Shown in pieces: positions 24,174 to 32,341 of a stretch of 64,000 nt of DNA. The translations under genes were made by a program, and so were the position numbers. The stretch covers positions 5,022,001 through 5,086,000 of the forward strand of contig NZ_AP022612.1 in the NCBI RefSeq assembly GCF_010729895.1. Direction: 5' to 3'. Each line of letters starts with the position of its first letter. Within the stretch, counting starts at the first letter, position 1. Source of the DNA: Mycolicibacterium confluentis (lineage in GTDB: Bacteria; Actinomycetota; Actinomycetes; Mycobacteriales; Mycobacteriaceae). The notes under the pieces were generated by a model. It was not told where the DNA came from, did no database searches, and worked only from the letters and a program-made list of their open reading frames with translations.

Positions 24174-24626
24174 GTGCTTCGTTTCGATCCGTTCAGTGAC
24201 CTTGATTCGGTTGCCCGGGGACTGCTGACGAACCAGGCCGGATCAAGTCGCGCACCCCGTTTCATGCCCATGGACCTGTACAAGGTCGACGACCACTATG
24301 TCCTCACCGCCGACCTCCCGGGCGTCGATCCCGGATCGGTCGACGTCGGCGTCGACAACGGGACCATGACCATCACGGCACATCGGACCGCCCGTTCCGA
24401 GGAGTCCGTCCAGTGGCTGTCCAACGAACGGTTCTCCGGAACCTACCGGCGCCAGTTGTCACTGGGTGAAGGTGTCGATGCCGAAAAGATCACCGCCACG
24501 TACGAGAACGGCGTGCTGACGATCACGATCCCGCTGGCCGAGCGCGCCAAGTCGAGGCGCATTGAAGTCACCCATGCGGCGCAGGCCCGCTCGATCGAAC
24601 CGACGACAGTCGACGCCGACAACTAG
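24174..24626 (+). CDS. hsp20: Small heat shock protein Hsp20 (alpha-crystallin)
   Basis: 150 residues. Alpha-crystallin domain about residues 35-125 (VDDHYVLTADLPGVDPGSVDVGVDNGTMTITAHR ... YENGVLTITIPLAE), with the C-terminal beta-strand GVLTI. An ATP-independent holdase chaperone in the cytoplasm. The GTG at 24174 is preferred, since AGGAGG lies 8 bases upstream and the longer frame would translate the leader hairpin. CIRCE control upstream; strong terminator downstream. Confidence 0.92.
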   Translation: MLRFDPFSDLDSVARGLLTNQAGSSRAPRFMPMDLYKVDDHYVLTADLPGVDPGSVDVGVDNGTMTITAHRTARSEESVQWLSNERFSGTYRRQLSLGEGVDAEKITATYENGVLTITIPLAERAKSRRIEVTHAAQARSIEPTTVDADN

Positions 24627-24636
24627 AGCGGCGCGG

Positions 24637-24674
24637 GGAGGTGGCCACGGTCCACTGGATTCGTGGCCACCTCC
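24637..24674 (+). terminator. Strong terminator of the Hsp20 gene
   Basis: A perfect 13-bp stem (GGAGGTGGCCACG / CGTGGCCACCTCC) with a 12-base loop, 11 bp after the Hsp20 stop. No U-run, as is usual in this group. Confidence 0.85.
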
Positions 24675-24752
24675 GCCGCAACCCGCGAGTGATGACTCTC
24701 CCCAGGCCTCGATCCGTGCACCCGAATCCGTGCGCTCAGCTCCCCAACATGA

Positions 24753-24778
24753 GTTTGCAGGCATGACGTGGCGGGTAT
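24753..24778 (+). promoter_or_regulatory. Consensus SigF promoter of the catalase gene
   Basis: GTTT (24753-24756), a 16-base spacer, GGGTAT (24773-24778): a perfect match to the mycobacterial SigF consensus. Transcription would start near 24785, about 75 bases before the ATG at 24860. Confidence 0.8.
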
Positions 24779-24859
24779 CTCGCAGTGGCGCCCCTTGGCC
24801 CGCGGTGTTCCCGAATGCGCGGGCCATCCCCCGTGGCGCAGCCCGACGCTGGAGGAGAT

Positions 24860-26980
24860 ATGGCCGCAACCCCGAAGTCCGCAAATGACATCGCGCCCGT
24901 TCCCGGTACCGACCTGCAGGGGGCGGTGGGGCCGGGCTCAAGTGGTTATCTGACCACTGCACAAGGGCTTCGGATCCCCGACACCGACCATTCACTCAAG
25001 GCCGGGGAACGCGGTCCCACCCTTCTCGAGGACTTCCACCTGCGCGAGAAGATCACCCATTTCGACCACGAGCGCATCCCCGAACGGGTCGTGCATGCAC
25101 GCGGCGCCGCGGCCCACGGCGTCTTCGAGTCCTACGGCACCGCCTCGCGCTACACCCGCGCCGCCTTCCTGGGCGCCAAGGGCACCAAGACCGACGTCTT
25201 CTGCCGCTTCTCCACCGTGCTGGGGTCACGCGGGTCTGCCGACACCGTCCGCGACACCCGGGGGTTCGCGGTGAAGTTCTACACCGACGAGGGAAACTTC
25301 GACCTCGTCGGCAACAACATGCCGGTCTTCTTCATCCAGGACGGCATCAAGTTCCCCGACATCATCCACGCCGGAAAGCCGCACCCGGACAGGGAGATTC
25401 CGCAGGCGCAGTCGGCGCACGACACGTTCTGGGACTTCGTGTCCCTGCACCCCGAGGCCACCCACCACGTGTTCTGGAACATGAGCGACCGCGGCATCCC
25501 CCGGTCGTTTCGGACCATGGAGGGGTTCGGTGTGCACACGTTCCGCCTGGCCAATGCCAAGGGTCAGACGGTGCTGGTGAAGTTCCACTGGAAGCCCGTG
25601 GCCGGTGTGCACTCGCTGGTCTGGGAGGAGGCGCAGATCGCGGCCGGGTGTGACCCGGACTTCCACCGCCGGGACATGGCCGACGCCATCGATGCGGGGG
25701 CATTCCTGGAGTACGAGTTGGGGATTCAGGTGATGCCGGACGACGCCACCCACACGTTCGAGGGCATCGACCTGCTGGACCCGACCAAGATCGTGCCCGA
25801 GGAACTCGCAGAGGTTCAACTCGTCGGCAAGCTGACGCTGAACCGCAACCCGACGAACTTCTTCGCCGAGACCGAGCAGGTGGCCTTCCACATCGGCAAT
25901 CTGGTGCCCGGCATCGAACCGACGAATGACCCACTGCTGCAGGCCAGGCTGTTCTCGTATCTCGACACACAGTTGACTCGTCTGGGCGGACCGAACTTCA
26001 CCCAACTGCCCATCAACCGTCCGCACTGCCCTGTCAACGACATGCTGCGGGACGGTATGCACCAGACCGGCGTTCACACCGGGGTGGCGCCGTATCGTCG
26101 CAACAGCCTCGATGACGGTCTTCCGGAGGTCGCCACGGCCGCCGAGGGGGGCTACGTCCCCACACCACGTGCGGTCGAAGGTCCCGTCGTCCGCGCGCAA
26201 CCGCAGTCCTTCGACGACCACTTCAGCCAAGCCGCGATGTTCTATCACAGCCTGACCCAGGTCGAGCAGGTGCACCTGGTCGAGGCGTTCACGTTCGAGT
26301 TGGGCAAGTGCTACGAGCAGTCGGTCAAGGAACGTGAACTGCAGGTGCTCGCGAATGTCGACGCCGACCTGTGCGCCCAGGTGGCCGCGGGCCTGGGGCT
26401 TCCCGCCCCGAAGGGCACCCCTCCCGCGGACGTGACGCCATCGCCCGCACTCTCCCAGGTGGTCACGGTTCCGGGCCCGATCACCGGGCGCCAGGTGGGC
26501 ATCATCGCCGACTCGGAATCGGATCTGGCCGGGATATCGCAGCTGGTCAAGGTCCTGATCAAGGCCGGGGCCGTCCCGTTGGTGACCGCCCCCACCGGCG
26601 GCATCCTGAAGAAGGGCCGTCGCAGCCTCGTAGTCGAACGCACGCTGCTGACGGCACGGTCCATCGAGTTCGACGCCGTGATCGTCGCGGGTGGCCTCGA
26701 AACGCCCCCCGACATCAAGCTCGTCCTGCTGCTGCAGGAGGCCTACCGCCATTGCAAACCGGTCGGTGCCTGGGGTTCGGGAACCAATGCCCTTGCGGCG
26801 GCCGGTATTTCCGAGCAGGACCCCGGCGTGCTGGTGTCCGCCGAGGCAGACCGCGCTTTCGCCGACGCGTTGACCGCAGCGCTGGGCATGCACCGCGTGT
26901 GGGAGCGGGCGGAGCAGATCATGTCCTCGGCCGCGCCCCCGGTGCGCAGCGCACCCGTGGTCAAGCGCCGCAAGCGGTGA
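24860..26980 (+). CDS. katE: Large-subunit monofunctional catalase (HPII/KatE type)
   Basis: 706 residues. Core catalase domain with distal His79 (VVHARGAAAHG), Asn152 (GNNMPVFFIQD) and the proximal haem Tyr in RLFSYLDTQ (about 366-372). The extra C-terminal DJ-1/amidotransferase-like domain (about 555-690, GRQVGIIADSESDLAGISQLVKVLI...) marks the large-subunit clade. Decomposes hydrogen peroxide in the cytoplasm. ATG at 24860 with GGAGGAG upstream; the longer frame is rejected because it would cover the SigF promoter. Confidence 0.95.
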   Translation: MAATPKSANDIAPVPGTDLQGAVGPGSSGYLTTAQGLRIPDTDHSLKAGERGPTLLEDFHLREKITHFDHERIPERVVHARGAAAHGVFESYGTASRYTRAAFLGAKGTKTDVFCRFSTVLGSRGSADTVRDTRGFAVKFYTDEGNFDLVGNNMPVFFIQDGIKFPDIIHAGKPHPDREIPQAQSAHDTFWDFVSLHPEATHHVFWNMSDRGIPRSFRTMEGFGVHTFRLANAKGQTVLVKFHWKPVAGVHSLVWEEAQIAAGCDPDFHRRDMADAIDAGAFLEYELGIQVMPDDATHTFEGIDLLDPTKIVPEELAEVQLVGKLTLNRNPTNFFAETEQVAFHIGNLVPGIEPTNDPLLQARLFSYLDTQLTRLGGPNFTQLPINRPHCPVNDMLRDGMHQTGVHTGVAPYRRNSLDDGLPEVATAAEGGYVPTPRAVEGPVVRAQPQSFDDHFSQAAMFYHSLTQVEQVHLVEAFTFELGKCYEQSVKERELQVLANVDADLCAQVAAGLGLPAPKGTPPADVTPSPALSQVVTVPGPITGRQVGIIADSESDLAGISQLVKVLIKAGAVPLVTAPTGGILKKGRRSLVVERTLLTARSIEFDAVIVAGGLETPPDIKLVLLLQEAYRHCKPVGAWGSGTNALAAAGISEQDPGVLVSAEADRAFADALTAALGMHRVWERAEQIMSSAAPPVRSAPVVKRRKR

Positions 26981-27026
26981 CCACGGGCGTGGGTTTGACC
27001 ACCCTCAGCATGGGCACCCGAAGGGC

Positions 27027-27692
27027 ATGAAAGCCTCCGAAGTTGCTGCACTGCCCTTCCGTGCCGGCGCCGCGATTCGGCACGCCAGGTTGTTCCACCC
27101 CGACGGTGTGCTGTGCGGGGGAACACTCCGCCGCAGCGCGGCCTCGGGCGTGGGCCTGCCGCTCGCCGACAGCGATGTGGTGGGGCGTCTTTCGAAAGGG
27201 GTGGGCACACCCGACGGACTTCCCGACTTCGCGGGCCTGGCGTGGCGCGCCCACGCACAGGGCAGCGCCCAGCCGTGGGATGTGTTGATGGTCTCGGCCA
27301 CCGCGCGCCTGCTGCTGCACCCGACAGGGTCGTGGTCTTCGCCGACGTTCTCCACGCTCATGCCCTACGGATACCGTGGCGGGGTGTTCTGGCTGCGCGC
27401 CGGCTTGACGGCGCCAGGGGATCTCGCTGGCCTCGACGTCGATGCACTGCGACGCCACATTGCCGCTGACGCGATCGTGTTCCAGATCGAGCAGGCACAG
27501 GGCCGCAACAGCTTCGAACCGCTGGCCACACTGGAGTTCGGGCGTGAACTCGACAGTTCATGGCCGCCTGAGGATGTGTCGTTCGACCCGACCCTCAACA
27601 CCGCCCCAGAGGTCACCCTGTTGCCCCACTGGTTGGCTGCGGTGCGGCGTCGCGCCTACCGCAGCAGCCGACAGGGCCGCGACGCCGAGTAG
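27027..27692 (+). CDS. Conserved hypothetical protein, possibly catalase-fold related
   Basis: 221 residues, function not recognised with confidence. It starts 46 bp after the catalase gene. The pattern RHARLFHPDGVLCGGTLRR ... GLPDFAGLAWRAH ... WDVLMVSATARLLLHP ... YGYRGGVFWLRAGL is reminiscent of small actinobacterial proteins with remote similarity to the catalase beta-barrel core, but no catalytic His-Asn-Tyr set can be assigned. GTTT-N15-GGGCAC at 26993-27017 could be a weak SigF-like promoter. Position suggests a role with the catalase or with the next, haem-oxygenase-like gene. Confidence 0.6.
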   Translation: MKASEVAALPFRAGAAIRHARLFHPDGVLCGGTLRRSAASGVGLPLADSDVVGRLSKGVGTPDGLPDFAGLAWRAHAQGSAQPWDVLMVSATARLLLHPTGSWSSPTFSTLMPYGYRGGVFWLRAGLTAPGDLAGLDVDALRRHIAADAIVFQIEQAQGRNSFEPLATLEFGRELDSSWPPEDVSFDPTLNTAPEVTLLPHWLAAVRRRAYRSSRQGRDAE

Positions 27693-27697
27693 CAGGC

Positions 27698-27723
27698 GTT
27701 TTCCGGTCCGCCGATCTGGGTAT
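27698..27723 (+). promoter_or_regulatory. Consensus SigF promoter giving a leaderless mRNA
   Basis: GTTT (27698-27701), a 16-base spacer, GGGTAT (27718-27723), a perfect match. The expected transcript start is about 27730, so the ATG at 27733 would be at or within a few bases of the 5' end. Confidence 0.78.
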
Positions 27724-27732
27724 GTGCAGCAC

Positions 27733-28746
27733 ATGCTCACTGTGGTTGCTCCGCGCCTGCCCGAGGCCGTCGGTCCTGTGTCCAGTCAGGTCGTCGAGGC
27801 CCTGCACACCGGCCGTGCTGACGCGCTGACGGGCACGTCTGCGTCTGCCTTGGCGGACGAGACCGACCCTTACGGCTTGGACCTGCACTTGGCGCTGTAC
27901 ACCTGCTACGAACTGCACTATCGCGGCTTCGCCGACGTCGATCCCGGGTGGGAATGGGACCCCGCCCTGCTGGGCCTGCGGGCTGGCCTGGAACGGACCT
28001 TCCTCGACGCGGTGCGCACCGAAGTCGGGGAGATCGAGGACGATGCGACCGCGGCCGACGAGATGGCGGCCCTGGCGGTCGAACCCGCCGAGGGCAGGGG
28101 GTTGTCGTACCACCTGCGCGACAACGGATCCTGGGATCAGATGCGGGAGTATTTCGTCCACGGCTCGCTGTACCACCTCAAAGAGGGCGACCCGCACGCA
28201 TGGGCGATCCCCCGACTGACGGGTCAGGCCAAAGCGTCCTTCGTCGCCGTTGAATTCGACGAGTTCGGTGGCGGCCACGGAGCTCGCCTGCATCAGCAGT
28301 TGTTCGCCGATCTGTTGGATGCCGCAGGGTTGGACTCCTCCTACCTCGGCTATCTCAACGACGTGCCGGCCGAAACGCTGACGGTGGTCAACCTGATGTC
28401 GCTGTTCGGCCTTCACCGACGTTGGCGGGCCGCAGCCGTCGGGCATTTCGCCGCCACCGAGATCACCTCTCCGCCCGGCTCGCGCCGGTTGGTCGAAGCC
28501 ATGGAACGCCTCGGCGCACCTGAGGTCTGCGCGGCGTTTTATCGCGAGCATGTGGAGGCCGATGCGGTGCATGAGCAGGTGGTCCGCACTGATGTCGTCG
28601 GTGACCTGGTCGCACGTGATCCCAGCCTCGACCATGACGTGGTGTTCGGCATCCGCGCCCGTGACGTGGTGGAGGGCCGCCTGGCGGCCCACATGATGGC
28701 GCGATGGAACGAAGGTGCGACCTCGCTGCGACGCGACGTCGGATGA
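27733..28746 (+). CDS. Iron-containing redox enzyme family (haem-oxygenase-like fold) protein
   Basis: 337 residues. A helical protein resembling the haem-oxygenase-like di-iron family: metal-ligand-type Glu/His residues in YTCYELHYRGFADVD, EYFVHGSLYHLKEGDPHAWAIPRL, VEFDEFGGGHGARLHQQLF and EHVEADAVHEQV. Family members oxidise substrates with a di-iron centre or bind haem. The ATG at 27733 is chosen because a consensus SigF promoter ends ten bases upstream; the alternative GTG at 27724 would overlap the promoter. In mycobacteria this gene often neighbours CDGSH and MTQ2-like methyltransferase genes, as here. Confidence 0.85.
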   Translation: MLTVVAPRLPEAVGPVSSQVVEALHTGRADALTGTSASALADETDPYGLDLHLALYTCYELHYRGFADVDPGWEWDPALLGLRAGLERTFLDAVRTEVGEIEDDATAADEMAALAVEPAEGRGLSYHLRDNGSWDQMREYFVHGSLYHLKEGDPHAWAIPRLTGQAKASFVAVEFDEFGGGHGARLHQQLFADLLDAAGLDSSYLGYLNDVPAETLTVVNLMSLFGLHRRWRAAAVGHFAATEITSPPGSRRLVEAMERLGAPEVCAAFYREHVEADAVHEQVVRTDVVGDLVARDPSLDHDVVFGIRARDVVEGRLAAHMMARWNEGATSLRRDVG

Positions 28747-28813
28747 CCGCTGCGACGGGATGTCACCGAACGTCGACTACGACACGACATCCGGCTTCGT
28801 CTTGACGTGGGCT

Positions 28814-29071
28814 TTACGAAACGACGTCGGCTGACTGCTCGACGGATTGCGCCGCCTGCTTTTCAGATCGGGCGGCCGCGCCTCGCGCGCGACGCCGGTG
28901 GCTGGTGTCGCACAGCGGATAGTTCTTGCTCCGGTGGCATGCGCAGATCGCCACCATGAAGCGGTCGGATCGCACGGTCGTCCCGTCGGCCATTTCGATG
29001 CAGACCGGACCTTCGACCATCATGGGCCCCCCAGGCACCAGTCGGACCAAACGGGGCTCGGGCGCTGTCAC
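28814..29071 (-). CDS. CDGSH iron-sulfur domain protein
   Basis: 85 residues. A single CDGSH-type motif with 2Fe-2S ligands Cys43, Cys45, Cys54 and His58 (CACHRSKNYPLCDTSH). A small redox or Fe-S transfer protein. The GTG start at 29071 overlaps the stop of the methyltransferase gene by 4 bp; the much longer open frame upstream is an antisense shadow. Converges on the haem-oxygenase-like gene; both may serve iron or redox homeostasis. Confidence 0.9.
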   Translation of the reverse strand: MTAPEPRLVRLVPGGPMMVEGPVCIEMADGTTVRSDRFMVAICACHRSKNYPLCDTSHRRRARGAAARSEKQAAQSVEQSADVVS

Positions 29072-29757
29072 AGTTTGTCCGCGCGAATCACGATGAGTTC
29101 CTCGACCCGCCGACCGAGTTCCAGCAGACGAGTCCGTTCGAGCCACGCGGCCCGGGCGTTCAGGACGGGACCGAATGGAATCATCTGCCGAGCAACGACA
29201 TCGGCGCTCAGCCCGGTGCCGCGAAGGAGGTTCAAGGATCGGTCGACCCCCGAGAACTCCGAGTGCACGAGGAAGAAGGTGCCATTGGGCGCCAACAAGT
29301 CCGCGACCGACAGACACAGCGGATCCAGGATCGCGCGGCCGTCGTATCCACCGTTATAGGACTGCGGTGGGCCTGCGAGCGTCGGAATGCGCTCCCGCTC
29401 GTCCTCGAAGTCGGGGACGTACGGCGGATTACTGAGCACCACGTCGAACGGCGCGAATTCAGCAGCGCGAGTCCACGGTCCGAGGTGAACGTTCATATCC
29501 ACGCCCGCCACCGCGGCGTTGGTCTTCGCCTCGTGCACTGCGCGGGGGCAGATCTCGAAGGCTCGGACGTCGGCAGCCCCCTCAGCCGCCGCGGCGATTC
29601 CCACGACGCCGCTGCCAGCACACAGGTCGGCCACGCGTTGGCCGACGATCCTGCCACTGCTCACGGCGGTGTCGATCAGCAGTTGTGAATCCTCCTGTGG
29701 GGGATACACGTCCTCTGGCACCGAGGCCGGCCAGATGCCACGTCGCGCAGTCGTCAC
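29068..29757 (-). CDS. HemK2/MTQ2-like class I methyltransferase
   Basis: 229 residues. SAM-binding motif ADLCAGSGVVGIAAA (43-57) and the NPPY catalytic motif (110-113) typical of protein-glutamine or nucleic-acid-N methyltransferases. The short form without the PrmC N-terminal domain resembles MTQ2/HemK2-type enzymes. Substrate not visible. Operon with the CDGSH gene. GTG start at 29757, with a SigF-like promoter about 40 bp upstream. Confidence 0.85.
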   Translation of the reverse strand: MTTARRGIWPASVPEDVYPPQEDSQLLIDTAVSSGRIVGQRVADLCAGSGVVGIAAAAEGAADVRAFEICPRAVHEAKTNAAVAGVDMNVHLGPWTRAAEFAPFDVVLSNPPYVPDFEDERERIPTLAGPPQSYNGGYDGRAILDPLCLSVADLLAPNGTFFLVHSEFSGVDRSLNLLRGTGLSADVVARQMIPFGPVLNARAAWLERTRLLELGRRVEELIVIRADKL

Positions 29758-29797
29758 AGGTTGCCCCTCTGTCGGTCGAGCGTAGTTCAGTTCTCAC

Positions 29798-29823
29798 ATG
29801 CCCCGATCCAGCGCTGGCCAAAC
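29798..29823 (-). promoter_or_regulatory. SigF-like promoter of the methyltransferase-CDGSH operon
   Basis: On the minus strand: GTTT (29823-29820), a 16-base spacer, GGGCAT (29803-29798); one base differs from GGGTAT. Predicted start near 29791, about 34 bases before the GTG. Confidence 0.5.
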
Positions 29824-29861
29824 GTTTCTCGGCAATGACTGGGAAACTCCGACGCAACATG

Positions 29862-29895
29862 CACCGCCCCGGGACCGTGTGGCCCCGGGGCGGTG
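29862..29895 (-). terminator. Terminator of the helical coat/ferritin-like gene
   Basis: CACCGCCCCGGG / CCCGGGGCGGTG, a perfect 12-bp stem with a 10-base loop, 43 bp downstream of the stop at 29939. Confidence 0.8.
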
Positions 29896-29938
29896 TGCAC
29901 GTCTGCAGGCGGGTCGGCTGTACTCAGCTGATTCCGAC

Positions 29939-30913
29939 TCAGCTGATCCCAACGACCTCCTGCGCGATGGCCGCCAGTCGGGTCTGAGCCGCGGAGACCA
30001 CGCGGGCGCGATTCTTATGCGCCTCTTCGTAGGCGATGATCACGCGGATGTCGGCCGGATCGGTGAGATCCTTGACGGCCGTCGCGGCATCGTTGACGTT
30101 GAGGTCGTCGTAGTCGGCGATGGGAAGCTCGTCGGCGTCGAGGACACCGGCGGCACTGCGGGTCGCGTGGATCGCCTCGGCCGCACGTCCGGCACCCTCG
30201 TTGCGGGTGATCTTCTCAGCCGCCTCGAGCGCCGAATCACGGGCTCCCACCAAGGTTTTAGTCGCAATCTCGGTGGTGCGCTGCCCGCGGTCAACCAACT
30301 CGGAGACAGTCGGCCGGACCGAACGCACGGCCTCAGCCGCCCGCTCCACACCACGCGCGGACCACGTCATCGGCAGGTTCACGACCCGCACCACCGCTCC
30401 CGCGGCGGCCTGGACCGGAGTACGCCGCAGCGCGGCGGGTCCCCCGAGCGCGTCCTCGGCCAGAACCGTCGTCAACCAGTCGACGGTGGCGGAATGCGCC
30501 GTGATCAACCTGGTCGCGAGCTCCTCGACGTCCTTGTTCTTCGCGGCGACGGCCAGCGCCTTGATGTACCGGGACCGGTCCAGCAACTGGTTCTCGAGCG
30601 CGAGATCACCCAGAAGTGCCTCGTCGAACGGTTCGGCCTGCTCGGTCAGCGCCTTGACGGCGGCTGCCGCGCGGCCCAGGAACGGACCGATCACATCCGG
30701 GAATCCGCCGAGGTCGCGGATCGCCTTCTCGATCGCCTCCGCACGGATTCGGCCGTTCTCAGCGTTCTGCGTCAACTCAGTGCGCACCGCTTCGGTGCGG
30801 GCCTGCGCCACTCGGGTTTCAGCGACCTGGATCTCGGTGTGCGTGAGGTCCAGGACGGTCCGGAGCTGAGCCAACAGGGTTCCCGTGTCAACCTGTGTCT
30901 TCGTCGTTGCCAT
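29939..30913 (-). CDS. Helical ferritin-like/coat protein with conserved mycobacterial C-terminal motif
   Basis: 324 residues, almost entirely helical. The N-terminal half (about 5-160) looks like a ferritin-like four-helix bundle (LLAQLRTVLDLTHTEIQVAETRV ... RLITAHSATVDWLTTVLAED). A middle segment has helical repeats, and the C-terminus (ELPIADYDDLNVNDAATAVKDLTDPADIRVIIAYEEAHKNR) is a motif found at the end of several mycobacterial lipid-droplet- or stress-associated proteins. Exact function unknown. Expressed from one arm of a divergent SigF-type promoter. ATG start at 30913. Confidence 0.7.
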   Translation of the reverse strand: MATTKTQVDTGTLLAQLRTVLDLTHTEIQVAETRVAQARTEAVRTELTQNAENGRIRAEAIEKAIRDLGGFPDVIGPFLGRAAAAVKALTEQAEPFDEALLGDLALENQLLDRSRYIKALAVAAKNKDVEELATRLITAHSATVDWLTTVLAEDALGGPAALRRTPVQAAAGAVVRVVNLPMTWSARGVERAAEAVRSVRPTVSELVDRGQRTTEIATKTLVGARDSALEAAEKITRNEGAGRAAEAIHATRSAAGVLDADELPIADYDDLNVNDAATAVKDLTDPADIRVIIAYEEAHKNRARVVSAAQTRLAAIAQEVVGIS

Positions 30914-30978
30914 AGTTCTGTTCCACCCCTTGTTTGGCTTGGTGTGTCAGCGGGCGTCGTGCACCGCTCCCTGGGTCG

Positions 30979-31006
30979 GTTACCCGAACCCGCAGCCGGG
31001 GTAACC
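30979..31006. promoter_or_regulatory. Symmetric divergent SigF-type promoter pair
   Basis: Both strands read GTTA-N16-GGGTAA across the same bases: plus strand GTTA 30979-30982 and GGGTAA 30999-31004; minus strand GTTA 31005-31002 and GGGTAA 30985-30980. The inverted repeat GGTTACCC ... GGGGTAACC creates the overlap. It would drive the helical protein (minus, leader about 60 bases) and the metallothionein (plus, leader about 120 bases). Confidence 0.65.
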
Positions 31007-31129
31007 GGATCAGCGAGGTGTGACAAAAGCCTCGAACCGTGTAGCGCCCGGTATATGCGGGAAGCCGCGCGGCCTGGCGGGTAGTGGCAGGGGCGCGCGC
31101 GAACCGAAGCCGATGAAGGAGAAACACCC

Positions 31130-31384
31130 ATGACCATCTGCGCCACCTGCGGCAACGACTATGACAAGGCGTTCACTGTGACGTGGCCTGATGGCCGCGC
31201 CGAGACATTCGACAGCGTGGAGTGCGCCGCGGCTCAGCTGGCCCCGGAGTGCCGACACTGCGGCTGCCGGATCCTTGGCCACGGCATCGAAACCGACGCG
31301 GGCATCTTCTGTTGCGCCCACTGCGCGCGCAAGGACACCAACGCCGACGTCAACGACCGCGACCCCGTCCCGGCGGGCGGGTGA
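31130..31384 (+). CDS. Metallothionein-like Cys-rich protein
   Basis: 84 residues with nine cysteines (4, 7, 32, 41, 44, 46, 61, 62, 65) plus several His. The motif CATCGNDYDKAF matches bacterial SmtA-like metallothioneins with a treble-clef zinc-finger core. Binds zinc, copper or cadmium in the cytoplasm. ATG preceded by GAAGGAGA. Shares a divergent SigF-type promoter with the helical protein, linking metal buffering to the stress response. Confidence 0.8.
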   Translation: MTICATCGNDYDKAFTVTWPDGRAETFDSVECAAAQLAPECRHCGCRILGHGIETDAGIFCCAHCARKDTNADVNDRDPVPAGG

Positions 31385-31397
31385 CGGGTCGCCCGAA

Positions 31398-32237
31398 TCA
31401 GACGGGGTGGGCGGCGCTGCGTGCGCGTTCACGCATCGACGCGATGACACCGCCGTCGTTGAGGATGTCGGTGCCGGTCAGGTAGCTGGCCCTGGCGCTG
31501 GCGCAGAACGCCAGGAGTTCGGCCATCTCCTCGGCTCGGCCCCATCGGGGCACTGCCGCGTCGGCCACCATGGCACCCGCACCGGCCTGCTCCTCCAGCC
31601 TGCCCATCTCTGTGTCGATCGACCCCGGCGACACCGACACGATCCGAAGTCCACGACCGTTGAAGCGCTCCGCCTGCGCGCTGCTGTACCACTTCACGTA
31701 GGCCTTGCTCAGCGCATAGCTGATGCCGGACCGCGCCTCCTCCGGGACGATGTTGCAGGCCGCGAGCAGTTCGGACATGAACTCATCCGGGCTGTGCTGG
31801 GCGAGCGGGAACCGGGCGACCGGAATCAACTCGTCGGGCAGCATGTGGGCGGCCATCGACGCGACGTTGACCACCGCTGCACCCTCCGGGGCGGCCCCGA
31901 AGAATGCCTCGTTGACGTTCACGGTGCCCAGGGCGTTGGTCCGCATCACGTATTCGGCGTCCCCCATGCTGGGACTGACCCCCGCCGTGTGGATCACCGA
32001 CACCAGCGCACCGAGTTGGGCCGCCACATCGAACACCTCTGAGACGGCCGCGCGATCGGTGACGTCGGCGTGGACGATGATCGGGGTGATGCCCAGGTCG
32101 CGCAGTGTGGCGTCCGCGAGGTCCAGGCGGTCTCTGCGGTTGTCGCAGAGCACCACGGTGTGCTCTCGGCCCACGATCTTCGCTGTGGCCACACCCATAC
32201 CGCCGGCCCCACCAGTGATCACCGAAACGCTGCTCAT
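31398..32237 (-). CDS. SDR family oxidoreductase
   Basis: 279 residues. TGGAGGMGVATAK Rossmann motif, DVTD, catalytic Tyr-Lys in YALSKAYVKWY. Unlike the mycofactocin-type SDRs in this window it lacks the extra DIC-type insertion. It resembles hydroxysteroid-dehydrogenase-like SDRs (SYALSK). Ends 13 bp from the metallothionein stop, convergent. Divergent from the helicase gene. Confidence 0.85.
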   Translation of the reverse strand: MSSVSVITGGAGGMGVATAKIVGREHTVVLCDNRRDRLDLADATLRDLGITPIIVHADVTDRAAVSEVFDVAAQLGALVSVIHTAGVSPSMGDAEYVMRTNALGTVNVNEAFFGAAPEGAAVVNVASMAAHMLPDELIPVARFPLAQHSPDEFMSELLAACNIVPEEARSGISYALSKAYVKWYSSAQAERFNGRGLRIVSVSPGSIDTEMGRLEEQAGAGAMVADAAVPRWGRAEEMAELLAFCASARASYLTGTDILNDGGVIASMRERARSAAHPV

Positions 32238-32341
32238 CAGCCGAACGTATACCGTGCCTCGTCCGGTAACACCGACGGGGTGATTCGTCCCGCTCAGCGC
32301 GGTTTCCCCCGGGGTTCGGCATCAGGCAGGCTGTTCCCACG

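Noticed and set aside
25226..26893. 555-residue minus-strand frame opposite catalase
   Set aside because: Antisense of a conserved enzyme; no recognisable domain.
28758..28792. GGATGTC/GACATCC inverted repeat between convergent genes as a terminator
   Set aside because: Only a 7-bp stem with a 21-base loop; too weak to call.
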